Below, in pieces: positions 34,143 to 44,535 of a DNA stretch of 64,000 bases. Source of the DNA: Dysgonomonas sp. PF1-14 (GTDB taxonomy: Bacteria; Bacteroidota; Bacteroidia; Bacteroidales; Dysgonomonadaceae). A program made the translations under genes and the position numbers. The notes under the pieces were generated by a model that saw only the letters and a list, made by a program, of their open reading frames with translations, was not told the DNA's origin and ran no database searches. The stretch is taken from contig NZ_JARXWN010000003.1 of assembly GCF_029892965.1 (NCBI RefSeq), forward strand, positions 370,464 to 434,463, written 5' to 3'. Each line of letters begins with the position of its first letter. Positions within the stretch are counted from its first letter, which is position 1.

Positions 34143-37100
34143 TTACTCTTCATCATCTTTTTTGTCTTTATCTATCATGCTTGGAGCCACTCCATATTGT
34201 TTAGTAAAACATCGGGTAAAATATTTCGGGTCGTTAAATCCTACCTCGTAAGCTATTTCCGATATATTCATATTACCCTTGCTATTCATAATCAGTTCGT
34301 GTGCAATACCCAAACGGTAGTTGCGGATGAAGTTTCCGGCAGATTGTCCTGTAAGCATATTCATTTTGTTGTTCAACAGGCTTTTGCTGACACCCATTGC
34401 CACTATAAAATCGCTCACTTCATAATCGGTATTTTTATAGTTCTCTTTTATGATTTTCATCGCTTTTTTCAGGAACTTTTCGTCATTTGATTCTTCTGCA
34501 ATATGCAGATTCTCAATATCCATATTTAAAGTAAATTTTCGGTGGTAATTTTTTCGTGCTTCCAGAATATTATTGATGCGTGCCAATAGCAGTTCTTCAT
34601 CGAATGGTTTCGCCAGAAATTCGTCCACACCTATCTTATAACTGCTTATCTGAGTTTCGAGAGAAGTCTTAGCTGTCAGCATCAGGAATGGAATGTGCGA
34701 GATTGCAAAATTAGCTTTTACTTTCTGCGATAGTTCCAGTCCATCCATAACAGGCATCATCAGGTCGCTGATAATAAAGTCAATATTCTTAGAAAGCAAT
34801 ATATCAAGAGCTTCCACTCCGTTTTTCGCCTCTTCCAGTTTATAATAATCGGACAGGATAGAGCAAATATATTGGCGCATATCGCTATTGTCCTCCACTA
34901 CCAATATAGTCAATTCCGGATTGCCTTTCACCGGCAGATTGTCGTTATCCGGTATTTCAGTAATATCGGTTTTTTGTTCCAAATCATAGCTTATCTGTGT
35001 TGGTGGCAGCATCTCTTCCCGTTTGGCAGGCAAGATCACTCTGAATGAAGCACCGCCCGACTTATTGTTTTTAGCGTATATTTGTCCGCCCAGCAGGTTT
35101 GCTATATTCTTACACAGGTATAGCCCGATTCCGGTTCCGCTTTGCCCATAGACAGGATATTTGTCATGGTCTTTCGATTGATAGAAACGGTTGAATATAT
35201 GGTCGATATCCTCTGCTTTGATACCGATACCGGAATCTTTTACACAGATATACAGTTTCTCTTCGTTCACTCTCGGGCTGGGTGTTGTTCCTACATACAG
35301 CGAAACAATACCATTGTCGGGTGTAAACTTGATCGCATTTGATAGTAGATTTGTGATGAGCTTGCGTATAGCCTCTTCGTCGAACATAATATATGGCGAA
35401 CTGAGCCTGTACAGCCTCTTTATTTCTATATTACGTTCCTGCGCAAAAGACTCGAATGGAATCAGCAACTCGTCCAGATATTGAACCAGATTGCCCATTA
35501 CAGGGTTTATGGTCATTTTATCCGATTCCACTTTTCGGAAATCCATCAACTGGTTTACAAGCGACAGCAGGTGTTTGGAGTTGCGGGCTACATATTGCAA
35601 TTGCTCTATAACTTTAGGATTCGTACTTAGCTTCAGTGCGCGTTCTATAGGTCCTATAATCAGTGTGATAGGGGTTCGAAACTCGTGTGTTATGTTGGTA
35701 AAGAACGAAATCCTATCAGTCATTGCCTCCTGTACCTTCTGCGACATGTCGAGCAACTGTTTGCGCTGCGATGATATTTTTTCATTCTGTGTAAACAGGA
35801 TATTATTCTGCAATTTCAATTCTATTGCCTGTTCTTCGAGCAGTTTCTTTTGGTTTTCGAGTTCCTGAGTGCGCTCCTCTACTTTCCGGTGCAGTATTTC
35901 ACGTTGTTTTTTCAGGCTTCTGATACGCCATTGATAAAACTGCACAGCTGCAATAAGCAGGAGAGCTATACAGATACAGATAAACCATGTTGTCCTGTAA
36001 AAGAAAGGACGTATTTCTATTTCCAGTTCCGATATATCATCAGACCAGTCGTATGCTTTCGACATACATCTTACCTGAAGTTTATATGTTCCGGGTTGCA
36101 GATTTGTATAACTTACAAATCTACGATTGGCATCCACATCTATCCATTTGTCATCGAAGCCCAGCAGGCGGTAGGAATAGACAACAGTAGACGGATTGTC
36201 ATAGTCCAATGCAGAGAACTCGATAGAAAACGATTTGTCTTTCTCATGCAGTTCGACCCGGTCGGTATATGTTATATCTTTATTCTGCGCATTCACTTCA
36301 TTATACCATATAGTCTCATTCAGTATTTGCAGCTTGGTAAATGTAACCTTCTTCTGCCCCGATGTTGCATACTGGTGACTGCCTTTCAGTTCAGTGAGCC
36401 CGCCCATACTGCCGAAATACATGTGCTTTGTGGTCGGAGACTTATAGCAGGCATTCCAATAGAACTGGTCGTTTGCCAGTCCGTCGTCTTTCGTATAGTT
36501 GGCAAAGCGCCCTGTAGTGGGGTTGTAGCTCGATAGACCGCGCCCTGTACCTACCCATATCATATGCTGTTCATCCTCGAGAATACTGAAAACAGTATTG
36601 TTTGCCAGCCCTTGCGCTGCTGTGTAAAGCTCCGATGTATAATTATTACCATCAAATGAAAGTTTACAAAGACCATATCCGTTACTTCCGATCCATATCG
36701 ATTTATCTTTAGCCTGATATATACTGGTTACATTTCTTAAAAACAGTTGGTTTATGCTTTGGTCACTAACTTTGAGAAAATCAGCTTTACAGGTGTAATT
36801 ACTATGGTCGAAAGTGTTCAGGTCTGCAACGATCAGCCCTCCCGAAGTACCCATCCACAGATTGTTATTTTCATCAATGAAGCAGCCCAGCGTTCCCATT
36901 ATATTTCGGGTAATACCCTTGTCTAAGGGTTCTTTTATGCTGTTAGTCTTTATATCGTAGTAAAAGATATTCCTGTTCGATCCTATCCACATTCCGTTAT
37001 TCACCGGATCATATTTTAATAATCCGATATACGCCATGCCTGTTGTTATTATATTCCGGAAAGAAGGATGAGACAGGCTGTTCAGATTCAGAATATTCAC

Positions 37101-38390
37101 TCCGCCTCCCCATGTACCTATCCACAGGTTACCATCTTTATCTTCTTCCAGTGCACTTGCTGAGTTGTGGTTCAGCGAGCTGTTGCCACTGTTATAACGC
37201 GTAAAGCCATTTTCGTTATAACGCTTTAAGTTCAGCCCCCCTTCGACAGTGCCTATCCACAGATTGCCCTTATGGTCTTCAAATATGGAATTCACAAGAT
37301 TAGACGAGAGGCTGCTCCTGTTATTTACCTCATGGCTGTAGTTCTTTATGCCTAACTTTTGCAGAGTCATTTTATTGATGCCTCCGGCTTCTGTACCTAT
37401 CCACAGGTTGTTTTCGTCAGGCAGGATACAGTTTACAAAATCGCTGTTGAGGGTAGAACCACCTTCTACATGCGTTACCCTCTCGAATGTATCGTTTTCC
37501 GGATTATAAAAATTCAGACCTTTGAGTGTTCCTATTACCAGAATGCTGTCAGCCGTAAAGTTTATATCGGTAACCATATTCTGTGATAGGGACGTATTGT
37601 CTTTCGGGTCGTATGTGTATGTTTTGAGTGTTTTGGTCGTCTGGTTGTATCTGCACAGCCCGTTTTCAGTTCCTATCCAGATGGTATTGTCCCTTTTCAA
37701 TATTGCTGACAGAAATACATTTGCCCCCAGACTCGGGATTCCCGATACCGGTTGTAGTTCAAGCTCTCCTTCCGGCTTTGATATTATTCGATAGACGGAA
37801 CCATTCTCGCCCACCCATATTTCATTGTCTATTTTATTTATGGTTGAAAAAGATAAAGCAGTTCCTGCCTTATTACTATATATCTGCTGTATATTTCCTT
37901 TCTCGTCAAAGTCTATCTTAAACAATCTGTTAGATGTTATGAACCATAAAGAGCCCTCATTATCATTGATGATCATAGAGGTCGAAACATTCAGCAGTTC
38001 GTAAAATAGCTTGTCTTCATATTGGAGATTACTTTTCGACATCGTGCGCAGATCCAGTATATCTATACCGTTGTTGGATGCGATCCATAGCCTGTTGAAG
38101 TTATCCTCACAGGTTTTTCTTATAAAGTTACTTTTCAGTGAGATTGGCGTACTGTTTACATTAAATGATATGAATTCATATCCGTCATACCTGCTCAGTC
38201 CTCCTCCTTGTGTCGATACCCATATAAATCCATGACTATCTTTATAAATATCGTCTACAAAATTAAGAGGTAAACCTTCATTTATAGAGATAGCATTGAA
38301 AATATATTTAGACGCAATATTCTGTCCGAGTGTAGTTTGTATGCAACAGAATATATTTATAAATATACCTATGACAATAGTGTTTCTCAT
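34143..38390 (-). CDS. Hybrid two-component system regulator of the PUL
   Basis: A 1415-residue HTCS protein that joins sensor kinase and transcription factor in one chain. After a signal peptide, about 14 Reg_prop beta-propeller repeats (NLWIGTEAGGINKM type) and a Y_Y_Y domain form the periplasmic sensor to about residue 795. One membrane helix is near 802-820. The kinase has phospho-acceptor His902 in THEFRTP and ATPase boxes near 1010-1110. A receiver with Asp1209 in ISDLMMP follows, then an AraC-type HTH in the last 100 residues. It is divergent from the GH43-GH51 operon and would sense an arabino-oligosaccharide and activate it. Confidence 0.96.
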   Translation of the reverse strand: MRNTIVIGIFINIFCCIQTTLGQNIASKYIFNAISINEGLPLNFVDDIYKDSHGFIWVSTQGGGLSRYDGYEFISFNVNSTPISLKSNFIRKTCEDNFNRLWIASNNGIDILDLRTMSKSNLQYEDKLFYELLNVSTSMIINDNEGSLWFITSNRLFKIDFDEKGNIQQIYSNKAGTALSFSTINKIDNEIWVGENGSVYRIISKPEGELELQPVSGIPSLGANVFLSAILKRDNTIWIGTENGLCRYNQTTKTLKTYTYDPKDNTSLSQNMVTDINFTADSILVIGTLKGLNFYNPENDTFERVTHVEGGSTLNSDFVNCILPDENNLWIGTEAGGINKMTLQKLGIKNYSHEVNNRSSLSSNLVNSIFEDHKGNLWIGTVEGGLNLKRYNENGFTRYNSGNSSLNHNSASALEEDKDGNLWIGTWGGGVNILNLNSLSHPSFRNIITTGMAYIGLLKYDPVNNGMWIGSNRNIFYYDIKTNSIKEPLDKGITRNIMGTLGCFIDENNNLWMGTSGGLIVADLNTFDHSNYTCKADFLKVSDQSINQLFLRNVTSIYQAKDKSIWIGSNGYGLCKLSFDGNNYTSELYTAAQGLANNTVFSILEDEQHMIWVGTGRGLSSYNPTTGRFANYTKDDGLANDQFYWNACYKSPTTKHMYFGSMGGLTELKGSHQYATSGQKKVTFTKLQILNETIWYNEVNAQNKDITYTDRVELHEKDKSFSIEFSALDYDNPSTVVYSYRLLGFDDKWIDVDANRRFVSYTNLQPGTYKLQVRCMSKAYDWSDDISELEIEIRPFFYRTTWFICICIALLLIAAVQFYQWRIRSLKKQREILHRKVEERTQELENQKKLLEEQAIELKLQNNILFTQNEKISSQRKQLLDMSQKVQEAMTDRISFFTNITHEFRTPITLIIGPIERALKLSTNPKVIEQLQYVARNSKHLLSLVNQLMDFRKVESDKMTINPVMGNLVQYLDELLIPFESFAQERNIEIKRLYRLSSPYIMFDEEAIRKLITNLLSNAIKFTPDNGIVSLYVGTTPSPRVNEEKLYICVKDSGIGIKAEDIDHIFNRFYQSKDHDKYPVYGQSGTGIGLYLCKNIANLLGGQIYAKNNKSGGASFRVILPAKREEMLPPTQISYDLEQKTDITEIPDNDNLPVKGNPELTILVVEDNSDMRQYICSILSDYYKLEEAKNGVEALDILLSKNIDFIISDLMMPVMDGLELSQKVKANFAISHIPFLMLTAKTSLETQISSYKIGVDEFLAKPFDEELLLARINNILEARKNYHRKFTLNMDIENLHIAEESNDEKFLKKAMKIIKENYKNTDYEVSDFIVAMGVSKSLLNNKMNMLTGQSAGNFIRNYRLGIAHELIMNSKGNMNISEIAYEVGFNDPKYFTRCFTKQYGVAPSMIDKDKKDDEE

Positions 38391-38461
38391 TCTCTCAGAT
38401 TTTAATACGGTAAAGTTACAAATAATGTCGAAAAAATGTATTTTTTACACTTAAAATACTT

Positions 38462-38491
38462 TTGTCCACCATAAATGTCCGATTGTCCACC
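38462..38491 (+). promoter_or_regulatory. Direct repeat, candidate HTCS operator
   Basis: TTGTCCACC occurs at 38462-38470 and again at 38483-38491, exactly 21 bp apart, with a partial TGTCC at 38476 between them. Two helical turns between repeats is typical for AraC-type activators. The second copy ends just before the expected -33 position of the PUL promoter. The regulator encoded next door is the likely binder (inference). Confidence 0.55.
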
Positions 38492-38512
38492 CTTATATCG
38501 CTTATACGCACG

Positions 38513-38520
38513 TATATTTG
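38513..38520 (+). promoter_or_regulatory. -7 box of the PUL operon
   Basis: TATATTTG fits TAnnTTTG. At the expected -33 position there is only TTA, not TTG, which suits an activator-dependent promoter. The leader to the first start codon is about 75 bases. Confidence 0.55.
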
Positions 38521-38599
38521 TATGCAATGAGACTTACGTAGTCTGCGCTTTTCAAACCTATTGAAAAATCTAATATAAAAATACATAAATCTACCAATT

Positions 38600-39580
38600 A
38601 TGAAAATACTAAAATCACTTTTATTACTGACATTATTTATACCTAATATATATGGAGCCGTAAAAGATACTACTTTTGTTGCCGACAGTAATCCTATTAT
38701 TAAATACAAATATACTGCCGACCCTGCGGCTATGGTACACAATAATAAAGTATATCTTTATGCCGGACATGATGAGTGTCCTCCGCCTCACAATCACTAT
38801 CAGATAGACGAATGGCTTGTGTTCTCGTCTCCCGACATGGTCAACTGGACAGAACACGCAGTTCCGTTACGAGCCAAAGACTTTGCATGGGCAAAAGGTG
38901 AAGCATGGGCGTCACAGGTTATCGAACGGAATGGAAAATTCTATTGGTATGTAACTGTCGAGCATGCTACTATCAAAGGTAAATCGATAGGTGTAGCCGT
39001 TGCCGACAATCCACTGGGGCCATTCAAAGACGCCAGAGGATCTGCACTGATCACAAATGATATGACTACCGAATATACCCCGATATCGTGGGAAGATATA
39101 GACCCTACCGTTTGGATCGACGATGACGGACAGGCTTATCTGTTCTGGGGAAATACTCAGTGTTATTATGTTAAACTCAAAGATAATATGACAGAACTGG
39201 ATGGGCCTATCATGCCGATTCACCTACCGAACTTTACCGAAGCGCCTTGGGTGCATAAACACAATGGCTGGTACTATCTGTCGTATGCACAATTTTTCCC
39301 CGAAAAAATAGGTTATTCGATGAGCCGTAGCATTCATGGGCCATGGGAATACAAAGGTATATTGAATGAGATTGCCGGAAATTCCAATACCAACCATCAG
39401 GCTATTATAGAATTTAAAGGACAATGGTACTTTATATATCACAATGGAGCTATACCAACACAGGGAGGCAGTTTCCGTCGTTCGGTCTGCATAGACAGGC
39501 TATATTATAATGAAGACGGAACTATGAAAAGAATCCGGATGACATCGGAAGGTGTCTATCCACAACAAAAAACTAACTAA
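38600..39580 (+). CDS. GH43 family glycoside hydrolase
   Basis: A 326-residue exported five-bladed propeller enzyme of family GH43. The signal peptide ends near residue 19. The expected catalytic triad is visible: base Asp41 in TADPAAMV, pKa-tuning Asp168 in DIDPTVW, and acid Glu214 in FTEAPW. The N-terminal YTADPAAMVHNNKVYLYAGHDE resembles the xylosidase / arabinofuranosidase subgroup. As the first gene of an arabinan-type operon it is most likely an exo-acting alpha-L-arabinofuranosidase in the periplasm; the exact specificity is inferred. Confidence 0.92.
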   Translation: MKILKSLLLLTLFIPNIYGAVKDTTFVADSNPIIKYKYTADPAAMVHNNKVYLYAGHDECPPPHNHYQIDEWLVFSSPDMVNWTEHAVPLRAKDFAWAKGEAWASQVIERNGKFYWYVTVEHATIKGKSIGVAVADNPLGPFKDARGSALITNDMTTEYTPISWEDIDPTVWIDDDGQAYLFWGNTQCYYVKLKDNMTELDGPIMPIHLPNFTEAPWVHKHNGWYYLSYAQFFPEKIGYSMSRSIHGPWEYKGILNEIAGNSNTNHQAIIEFKGQWYFIYHNGAIPTQGGSFRRSVCIDRLYYNEDGTMKRIRMTSEGVYPQQKTN

Positions 39581-39604
39581 TAAAATATATTTAACGACAA
39601 AACC

Positions 39605-41146
39605 ATGAAAAAGAGCTTCTTAATTTTATCGCTATTTGCTTCTATAACAGCCTTCTCTCAGCAGAAAGCGCAGGTTGTAGTGAATGCAGATCAGGGAAAA
39701 TACGTGATTGATAAACACATTTACGGACATTTCTCGGAACATCTGGGCCGTTGTATCTACGATGGGCTTTGGGTAGGAGAAAAATCTCATATACCGAATG
39801 TTAACGGAGTGCGAAAAGATATTATCGATGCGTTAAAGTACATCAAAATACCGAATCTGCGTTGGCCGGGAGGCTGTTTTGCCGATGAATATCATTGGCA
39901 GGATGGCATTGGTCCTAGAGGCGAACGTCCTAAAATGGTAAACACGCACTGGGGTGGCGTGGTAGAAGATAATAGTTTCGGTACACACGAATTTCTTAAT
40001 CTTTGCGAAGCATTGGAGACAGAACCGTATATCTGTGGAAATATGGGAAGCGGTACGGTAGAAGAAATGTCGAAATGGGTGGAATACATCACAATGGATG
40101 GTGAAAGCCCTATGGCGAATCTGCGTAAGAAAAACGGTCGCGAAAAACCTTGGAAAGTAACCCTATGGGGTGTAGGTAACGAAAACTGGGGATGCGGAGG
40201 TAATATGACTGCTGAAGGATATGCCGAAAACTATCGCCGTTATGCGACTTATTGCCGCAACTACGGCGAAAACCAACTTTATAAAGTAGCCGGAGGACCT
40301 AATGTAGATGATTACCACTGGATGGAAGTGATGATGAAAAACATACCGCATCACATGATGAAAGGTGTGTCTGTTCACAACTATTCATTTACATATAGCT
40401 GGGAGAATAAAGGCAATGCGTTGAATTTCAATGAAGACGAATATTTCTCTTTGCTCGAGCACGGTATGCGCATGGACGAGATTGTAACAAAGCATGGTGC
40501 AATTATGGATAAATACGATCCGGAAAAGAAAATAGCGATGATCGTAGACGAATGGGGTTCATGGTACAATGTAGAGCCGGGAACTAATCCGGGATTCCTG
40601 TTCCAGCAAAATACACTGAGAGATGCATTGCTGGCTGGCACTATCCTGAATATCTTCCACAAACATTGCGACAGGGTACGTGTTGCAAATATTGCTCAGT
40701 TGGTGAATGTATTACAGGCTTTGTTCCTCACCGAAGGAGATAAAATGCTGTTGACACCTACATACCATGTATTCGATATGTATAAAGTGCATCAGGATGC
40801 AACCATGTTGCCTGTAGATGTTACAAGCCCTTCTTACAGCCGTCTGGGTAAAGAAATCAAATCTGTGTCAGCGTCGGCATCTAAAGATAAAAACGGCAAA
40901 GTGCACGTTTCATTTGTAAACGTCGATCCTAACCAATCGGTAGAAATAACTTGTAACCTGAAAGATATGGCTAACAGCCGTTTCGTATCGGGAAATATTA
41001 TTACTGCACCTAAAACGGATTCACATAATACATTTGAGAATCCTAATCAGGTAGTATTGAAAGATTTTAAAGATGTTAACTTAAAAAATGGACTAGTAAC
41101 TGTGAAAATTCCTGCTAAATCGTTAGTCACTATTGAATTGAACTAA
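39605..41146 (+). CDS. GH51 alpha-L-arabinofuranosidase
   Basis: A 513-residue retaining arabinofuranosidase with a signal peptide to about residue 20. The TIM barrel carries acid/base Glu193 in GVGNENWG and nucleophile Glu316 in IVDEWGSW. The opening [23 protein letters not shown] and the [14 protein letters not shown] motif are typical of GH51. A C-terminal beta-sandwich covers about residues 400-513. It removes terminal arabinofuranose from arabinan fragments. It begins 24 bases after the GH43 gene. Confidence 0.96.
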   Translation: MKKSFLILSLFASITAFSQQKAQVVVNADQGKYVIDKHIYGHFSEHLGRCIYDGLWVGEKSHIPNVNGVRKDIIDALKYIKIPNLRWPGGCFADEYHWQDGIGPRGERPKMVNTHWGGVVEDNSFGTHEFLNLCEALETEPYICGNMGSGTVEEMSKWVEYITMDGESPMANLRKKNGREKPWKVTLWGVGNENWGCGGNMTAEGYAENYRRYATYCRNYGENQLYKVAGGPNVDDYHWMEVMMKNIPHHMMKGVSVHNYSFTYSWENKGNALNFNEDEYFSLLEHGMRMDEIVTKHGAIMDKYDPEKKIAMIVDEWGSWYNVEPGTNPGFLFQQNTLRDALLAGTILNIFHKHCDRVRVANIAQLVNVLQALFLTEGDKMLLTPTYHVFDMYKVHQDATMLPVDVTSPSYSRLGKEIKSVSASASKDKNGKVHVSFVNVDPNQSVEITCNLKDMANSRFVSGNIITAPKTDSHNTFENPNQVVLKDFKDVNLKNGLVTVKIPAKSLVTIELN

Positions 41147-41179
41147 ATAATATACAGGAACACAATAACTTGCGGTATT

Positions 41180-42664
41180 ATGAAAACTATTTTCCACACC
41201 CTTCTTACGGGGTGTATTGCTACTCTTATTTCTTGTTCTCAGAAACCTTTTGAGCCTGTTCAGAGCGAAAATGCTTGGGCAGACGACTATAGAGCTGTGT
41301 CTGAAATGAAAGACTATCAGCAATGGGGCACATACAATGTACACGATCCTTCGTGCCTGCTTGTCGGGGATACATATTATATGTATTCTACAGACGCTAT
41401 ATACAAAGAAGACAGCACAGCTATAAAGAACGACAGTTTGCCTTTCGGTTATATACAGATGCGCAAATCTAAAGACCTTGTCAACTGGGAATTTGCAGGA
41501 TGGGTGTTCTCCGAAATACCGAAAGAAGCAAAAGACTGGGTACTGGAACAAAGCGGCGGGGTAGGAGCTACCAATATGTGGGCGCCATACATACAGGCAT
41601 ATAAAGGTAAATACCGCCTGTACTATAGCGTATCGGCTTTTGCTAAGCAAACATCATACATCGGTATGGCAGAATCAGACTCACCCGAAGGTCCTTGGGT
41701 ACTAAAAGGCTGTGTCGTAAAAACTAAGACAGGCGATGTAATGAATGCTATAGATCCTAGCATTGTAACCAATCCTGAAAATGGAGAACAATGGATGCAC
41801 TACGGTTCTTACTTTGGTGGATTGCATTGTGTACAGCTTAATCCCGAAACCGGACTGGCATTGAAAGACGGAGATCAGGGACACCTGACCGCACGCCGTT
41901 TCGATGGAAGGAAGAACAATATTGAAGCACCGGAGATTATTTATAATCCCGATCTGAAGCAATATTTCCTTTTCGTATCATACGATCCGTTGATGACAAC
42001 CTACAATGTGCGTGTAGGGCGCTCCGATAAACCGGAAGGGCCTTTTGTCGATTTCTTCGGAAAAGACCTGCGCGAAGAAGAAGATAACTACCCCATACTT
42101 ACATATCCTTACCGCTTCAACAATCATATCGGATGGGCAGGAACAGCACATTGCTGTGTGTTTACCGATAAGAACGGACAGTTCTTTATGGCACATCAGG
42201 CGCGTTTGCGTCCCGAAAATCACATGATGGTGCTTCATGTGCGCGATATGTACTGGACAGCAGATGGATGGCCGGTAGTATCGCCCGAGCGATTTGCAGC
42301 TGTTAGCCAAAGATCAATTTCCGAAAGCGATCTGATCGGCGATTGGGAAATAATCGAGATCAAAGGGAATGTTCCTTCCAGAGACCTGGAGGCAGGGCAG
42401 ATCTTGTGGGGAGAAAACAAACTGAGAGATGACGAAGAAGACGATTCTGTAGTTTTTACAATAAATAAAGATTTGTCTTTATCTGGTAATTTGAGTGGAA
42501 TGTGTAAATTTGACGTTAATAATACTATGGAAATAAACACTTCCGGCTCTACTTATAATGTGCATTTGTTCATGGGACAAGACTGGGAAAATCAATCACA
42601 AACTATACTTTTCACAGGACTCAATTCCAAAGGACATTCTATCTGGGGTAAGAAAATTAAATAA
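41180..42664 (+). CDS. GH43 endo-arabinanase-like lipoprotein
   Basis: A 494-residue lipoprotein with a lipobox ending at Cys19 (TLISCS), so probably surface- or periplasm-anchored. The GH43 triad reads Asp56 in NVHDPSCLL, Asp192 in NAIDPSIV and Glu249 in NIEAPEII. The layout, with Asn-Val-His-Asp near the start and a C-terminal small barrel domain (from about residue 390, SDLIGDWEIIEI, to the final GKKIK), is that of endo-1,5-alpha-arabinanases. It starts 33 bases after the GH51 gene. The last gene of the operon is a longer relative. Confidence 0.92.
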   Translation: MKTIFHTLLTGCIATLISCSQKPFEPVQSENAWADDYRAVSEMKDYQQWGTYNVHDPSCLLVGDTYYMYSTDAIYKEDSTAIKNDSLPFGYIQMRKSKDLVNWEFAGWVFSEIPKEAKDWVLEQSGGVGATNMWAPYIQAYKGKYRLYYSVSAFAKQTSYIGMAESDSPEGPWVLKGCVVKTKTGDVMNAIDPSIVTNPENGEQWMHYGSYFGGLHCVQLNPETGLALKDGDQGHLTARRFDGRKNNIEAPEIIYNPDLKQYFLFVSYDPLMTTYNVRVGRSDKPEGPFVDFFGKDLREEEDNYPILTYPYRFNNHIGWAGTAHCCVFTDKNGQFFMAHQARLRPENHMMVLHVRDMYWTADGWPVVSPERFAAVSQRSISESDLIGDWEIIEIKGNVPSRDLEAGQILWGENKLRDDEEDDSVVFTINKDLSLSGNLSGMCKFDVNNTMEINTSGSTYNVHLFMGQDWENQSQTILFTGLNSKGHSIWGKKIK

Positions 42665-42703
42665 GAAGTTAACCAATATTATAACTCTTTATCCAAATAA
42701 ACT

Positions 42704-44515
42704 ATGAATAAATCTATAACTAAGAGATTATTATCTCGTTGTTGTGCTATTGTAATAATAGCATCGACACTCATTTCTTGTCAGGACTGGGGTGAAGCTG
42801 ATCCTCCTGCAGGAAATCAGACCTTTCCGAAACTGGAAAAAATAGCTACTTATGCTTTCGATGAGGAGATCGATCCTGCCGAGATTCAGCTTTACGCATA
42901 CAGTGATGGCAGCAGACCTGCACTGGCAGACGATAGCGAACGTGGAAGCGTACTTCATCTGAACGGAGGCTATGCCCTTATTGCTAATCCACTGATTGGC
43001 GTAGATGTGCAAAATGCGGTTTCACTTACTTTCTGGGCAAAACGAACAGCCCGGATAGATGAAACAACCGGAGAAGATTTAGGGCTGAGCAGCGCTCTTT
43101 TCTCTTTCCAAAACGAAAATGGCTCGCAACGAATGTTCTTTACACCTAACGGATGGCTTAGCTACGAAGGTGTAGAAGGAAAATATGAATACAACAATCC
43201 GGAGACTGTTAAGACAGGAATGATGTCAGCCGATGAGTGGCACTATATAGCACTATCGGTGACCAATACAGGCTATTTTGTCTATGTGGATGGAATGAAG
43301 AAAATAGACAAGACTGTTCTGGTTTCAGAATTCGACTGTTCCAAGATCGTTCAGTTCATGGCATCTGTACCTTATCTGTATCTGGGATACGGATCAGATA
43401 CTGAAACACCTGAATGGATGATAGACGACCTTACTATCTATCGCAATACAATAACCGATAGCCAGATTAAGGTACCGGGAACAGGGGAAGAGGAAGAAAA
43501 CAAAAACATTATTATAGGTAACGAAGATATGTCTACCGCTTGGTGGTCGGCCTTCTCCGATCTTATAACAATGACGGATAATCAAACTATACACTACGGT
43601 TTCTATAATCATACCGGAGGTAATGAAAACTGGCACAACTGGGCACTGGCTCTTAGTAATGGAAAAGCTGTTGGTGAAACAGGTTATGCAGAATATTTCG
43701 TATTGCGTGCCGATGCTTGGGAAAATGTTAGTTTCTCAGGAACCAATATAACGTCCAATTACAACTGGGATACCTTTAAGAATGATATGAAAGGTGCATA
43801 TGTAGACTTAACTATCGAACGGACTGGTAACCGGGTAGATGTAACTGCAATAACAACCACTACCGGAGGCACTGTATATACAATGACTTACTTCTATGAA
43901 GGAGATCTGACAAGTAGTGTAGGAGCATTCCTTACCTGTGAAGGAGCATATCTTGAAATAGAACCGGAAGCTGTATTTGTAGGACAAACATATACTGCCG
44001 ATTCTTACCGCGTAGGTCCGTCAGATAATACAGCAGGTTGGTGGTCATTCTTCTCCGACTTTACGAAGATATCAGGTAATACGACTGCTCCGTTTGGATA
44101 TGGATTCTATAACTACACCAACGGTGGTGCCAACTGGAACAACTGGCTGATTGTGGTAACCAACGGTAAAGACAGAGGTGAGGAAGGTTATGCCGAATAC
44201 TTCGTCTTGCGTGCCGATGCTTACGGATGGGGAGACAGTAACTATACAGGAGATAATATATCTGCGAGCTACAACTTCGACACTTTCATATCTCAGATGA
44301 GAGGTGCATATTGTACAATATTCCTGACACGCAGCGGCAACCGTATCGACCTGACAACTAAAGTGACAGCATCGGATGGAACACAACTGGACGACTATAC
44401 ATTTTTCTACGAAGGAGTATCGACAACAGATATAGGAGTATTCCTTACAGTAGACGGTTCCAGTTTGGATATACGTTCGGTAGCTAACTATCCGTACATG
44501 AATGCTGATAAATAA
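42704..44515 (+). CDS. Putative surface glycan-binding lipoprotein with LamG-like and tandem modules
   Basis: A 603-residue lipoprotein (lipobox ISCQ near residue 26). Residues 45-255 form a LamG/concanavalin-like domain (GSVLHLNGGYALIANP, VSLTFWAKRTARID, WHYIALSVTNTGYFVYVDG). Two copies of an unnamed module of about 165 residues follow, with WW pairs at 280-281 and 446-447. Both copies share YGFYN, NW.NW and GYAEYFVLRADA. It stands where PULs encode SusE-like binding proteins, directly before susC. A surface role in holding arabinan is inferred. No catalytic motif is seen. Confidence 0.8.
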   Translation: MNKSITKRLLSRCCAIVIIASTLISCQDWGEADPPAGNQTFPKLEKIATYAFDEEIDPAEIQLYAYSDGSRPALADDSERGSVLHLNGGYALIANPLIGVDVQNAVSLTFWAKRTARIDETTGEDLGLSSALFSFQNENGSQRMFFTPNGWLSYEGVEGKYEYNNPETVKTGMMSADEWHYIALSVTNTGYFVYVDGMKKIDKTVLVSEFDCSKIVQFMASVPYLYLGYGSDTETPEWMIDDLTIYRNTITDSQIKVPGTGEEEENKNIIIGNEDMSTAWWSAFSDLITMTDNQTIHYGFYNHTGGNENWHNWALALSNGKAVGETGYAEYFVLRADAWENVSFSGTNITSNYNWDTFKNDMKGAYVDLTIERTGNRVDVTAITTTTGGTVYTMTYFYEGDLTSSVGAFLTCEGAYLEIEPEAVFVGQTYTADSYRVGPSDNTAGWWSFFSDFTKISGNTTAPFGYGFYNYTNGGANWNNWLIVVTNGKDRGEEGYAEYFVLRADAYGWGDSNYTGDNISASYNFDTFISQMRGAYCTIFLTRSGNRIDLTTKVTASDGTQLDDYTFFYEGVSTTDIGVFLTVDGSSLDIRSVANYPYMNADK

Positions 44516-44535
44516 TAACCTAAAAATACTATTAT

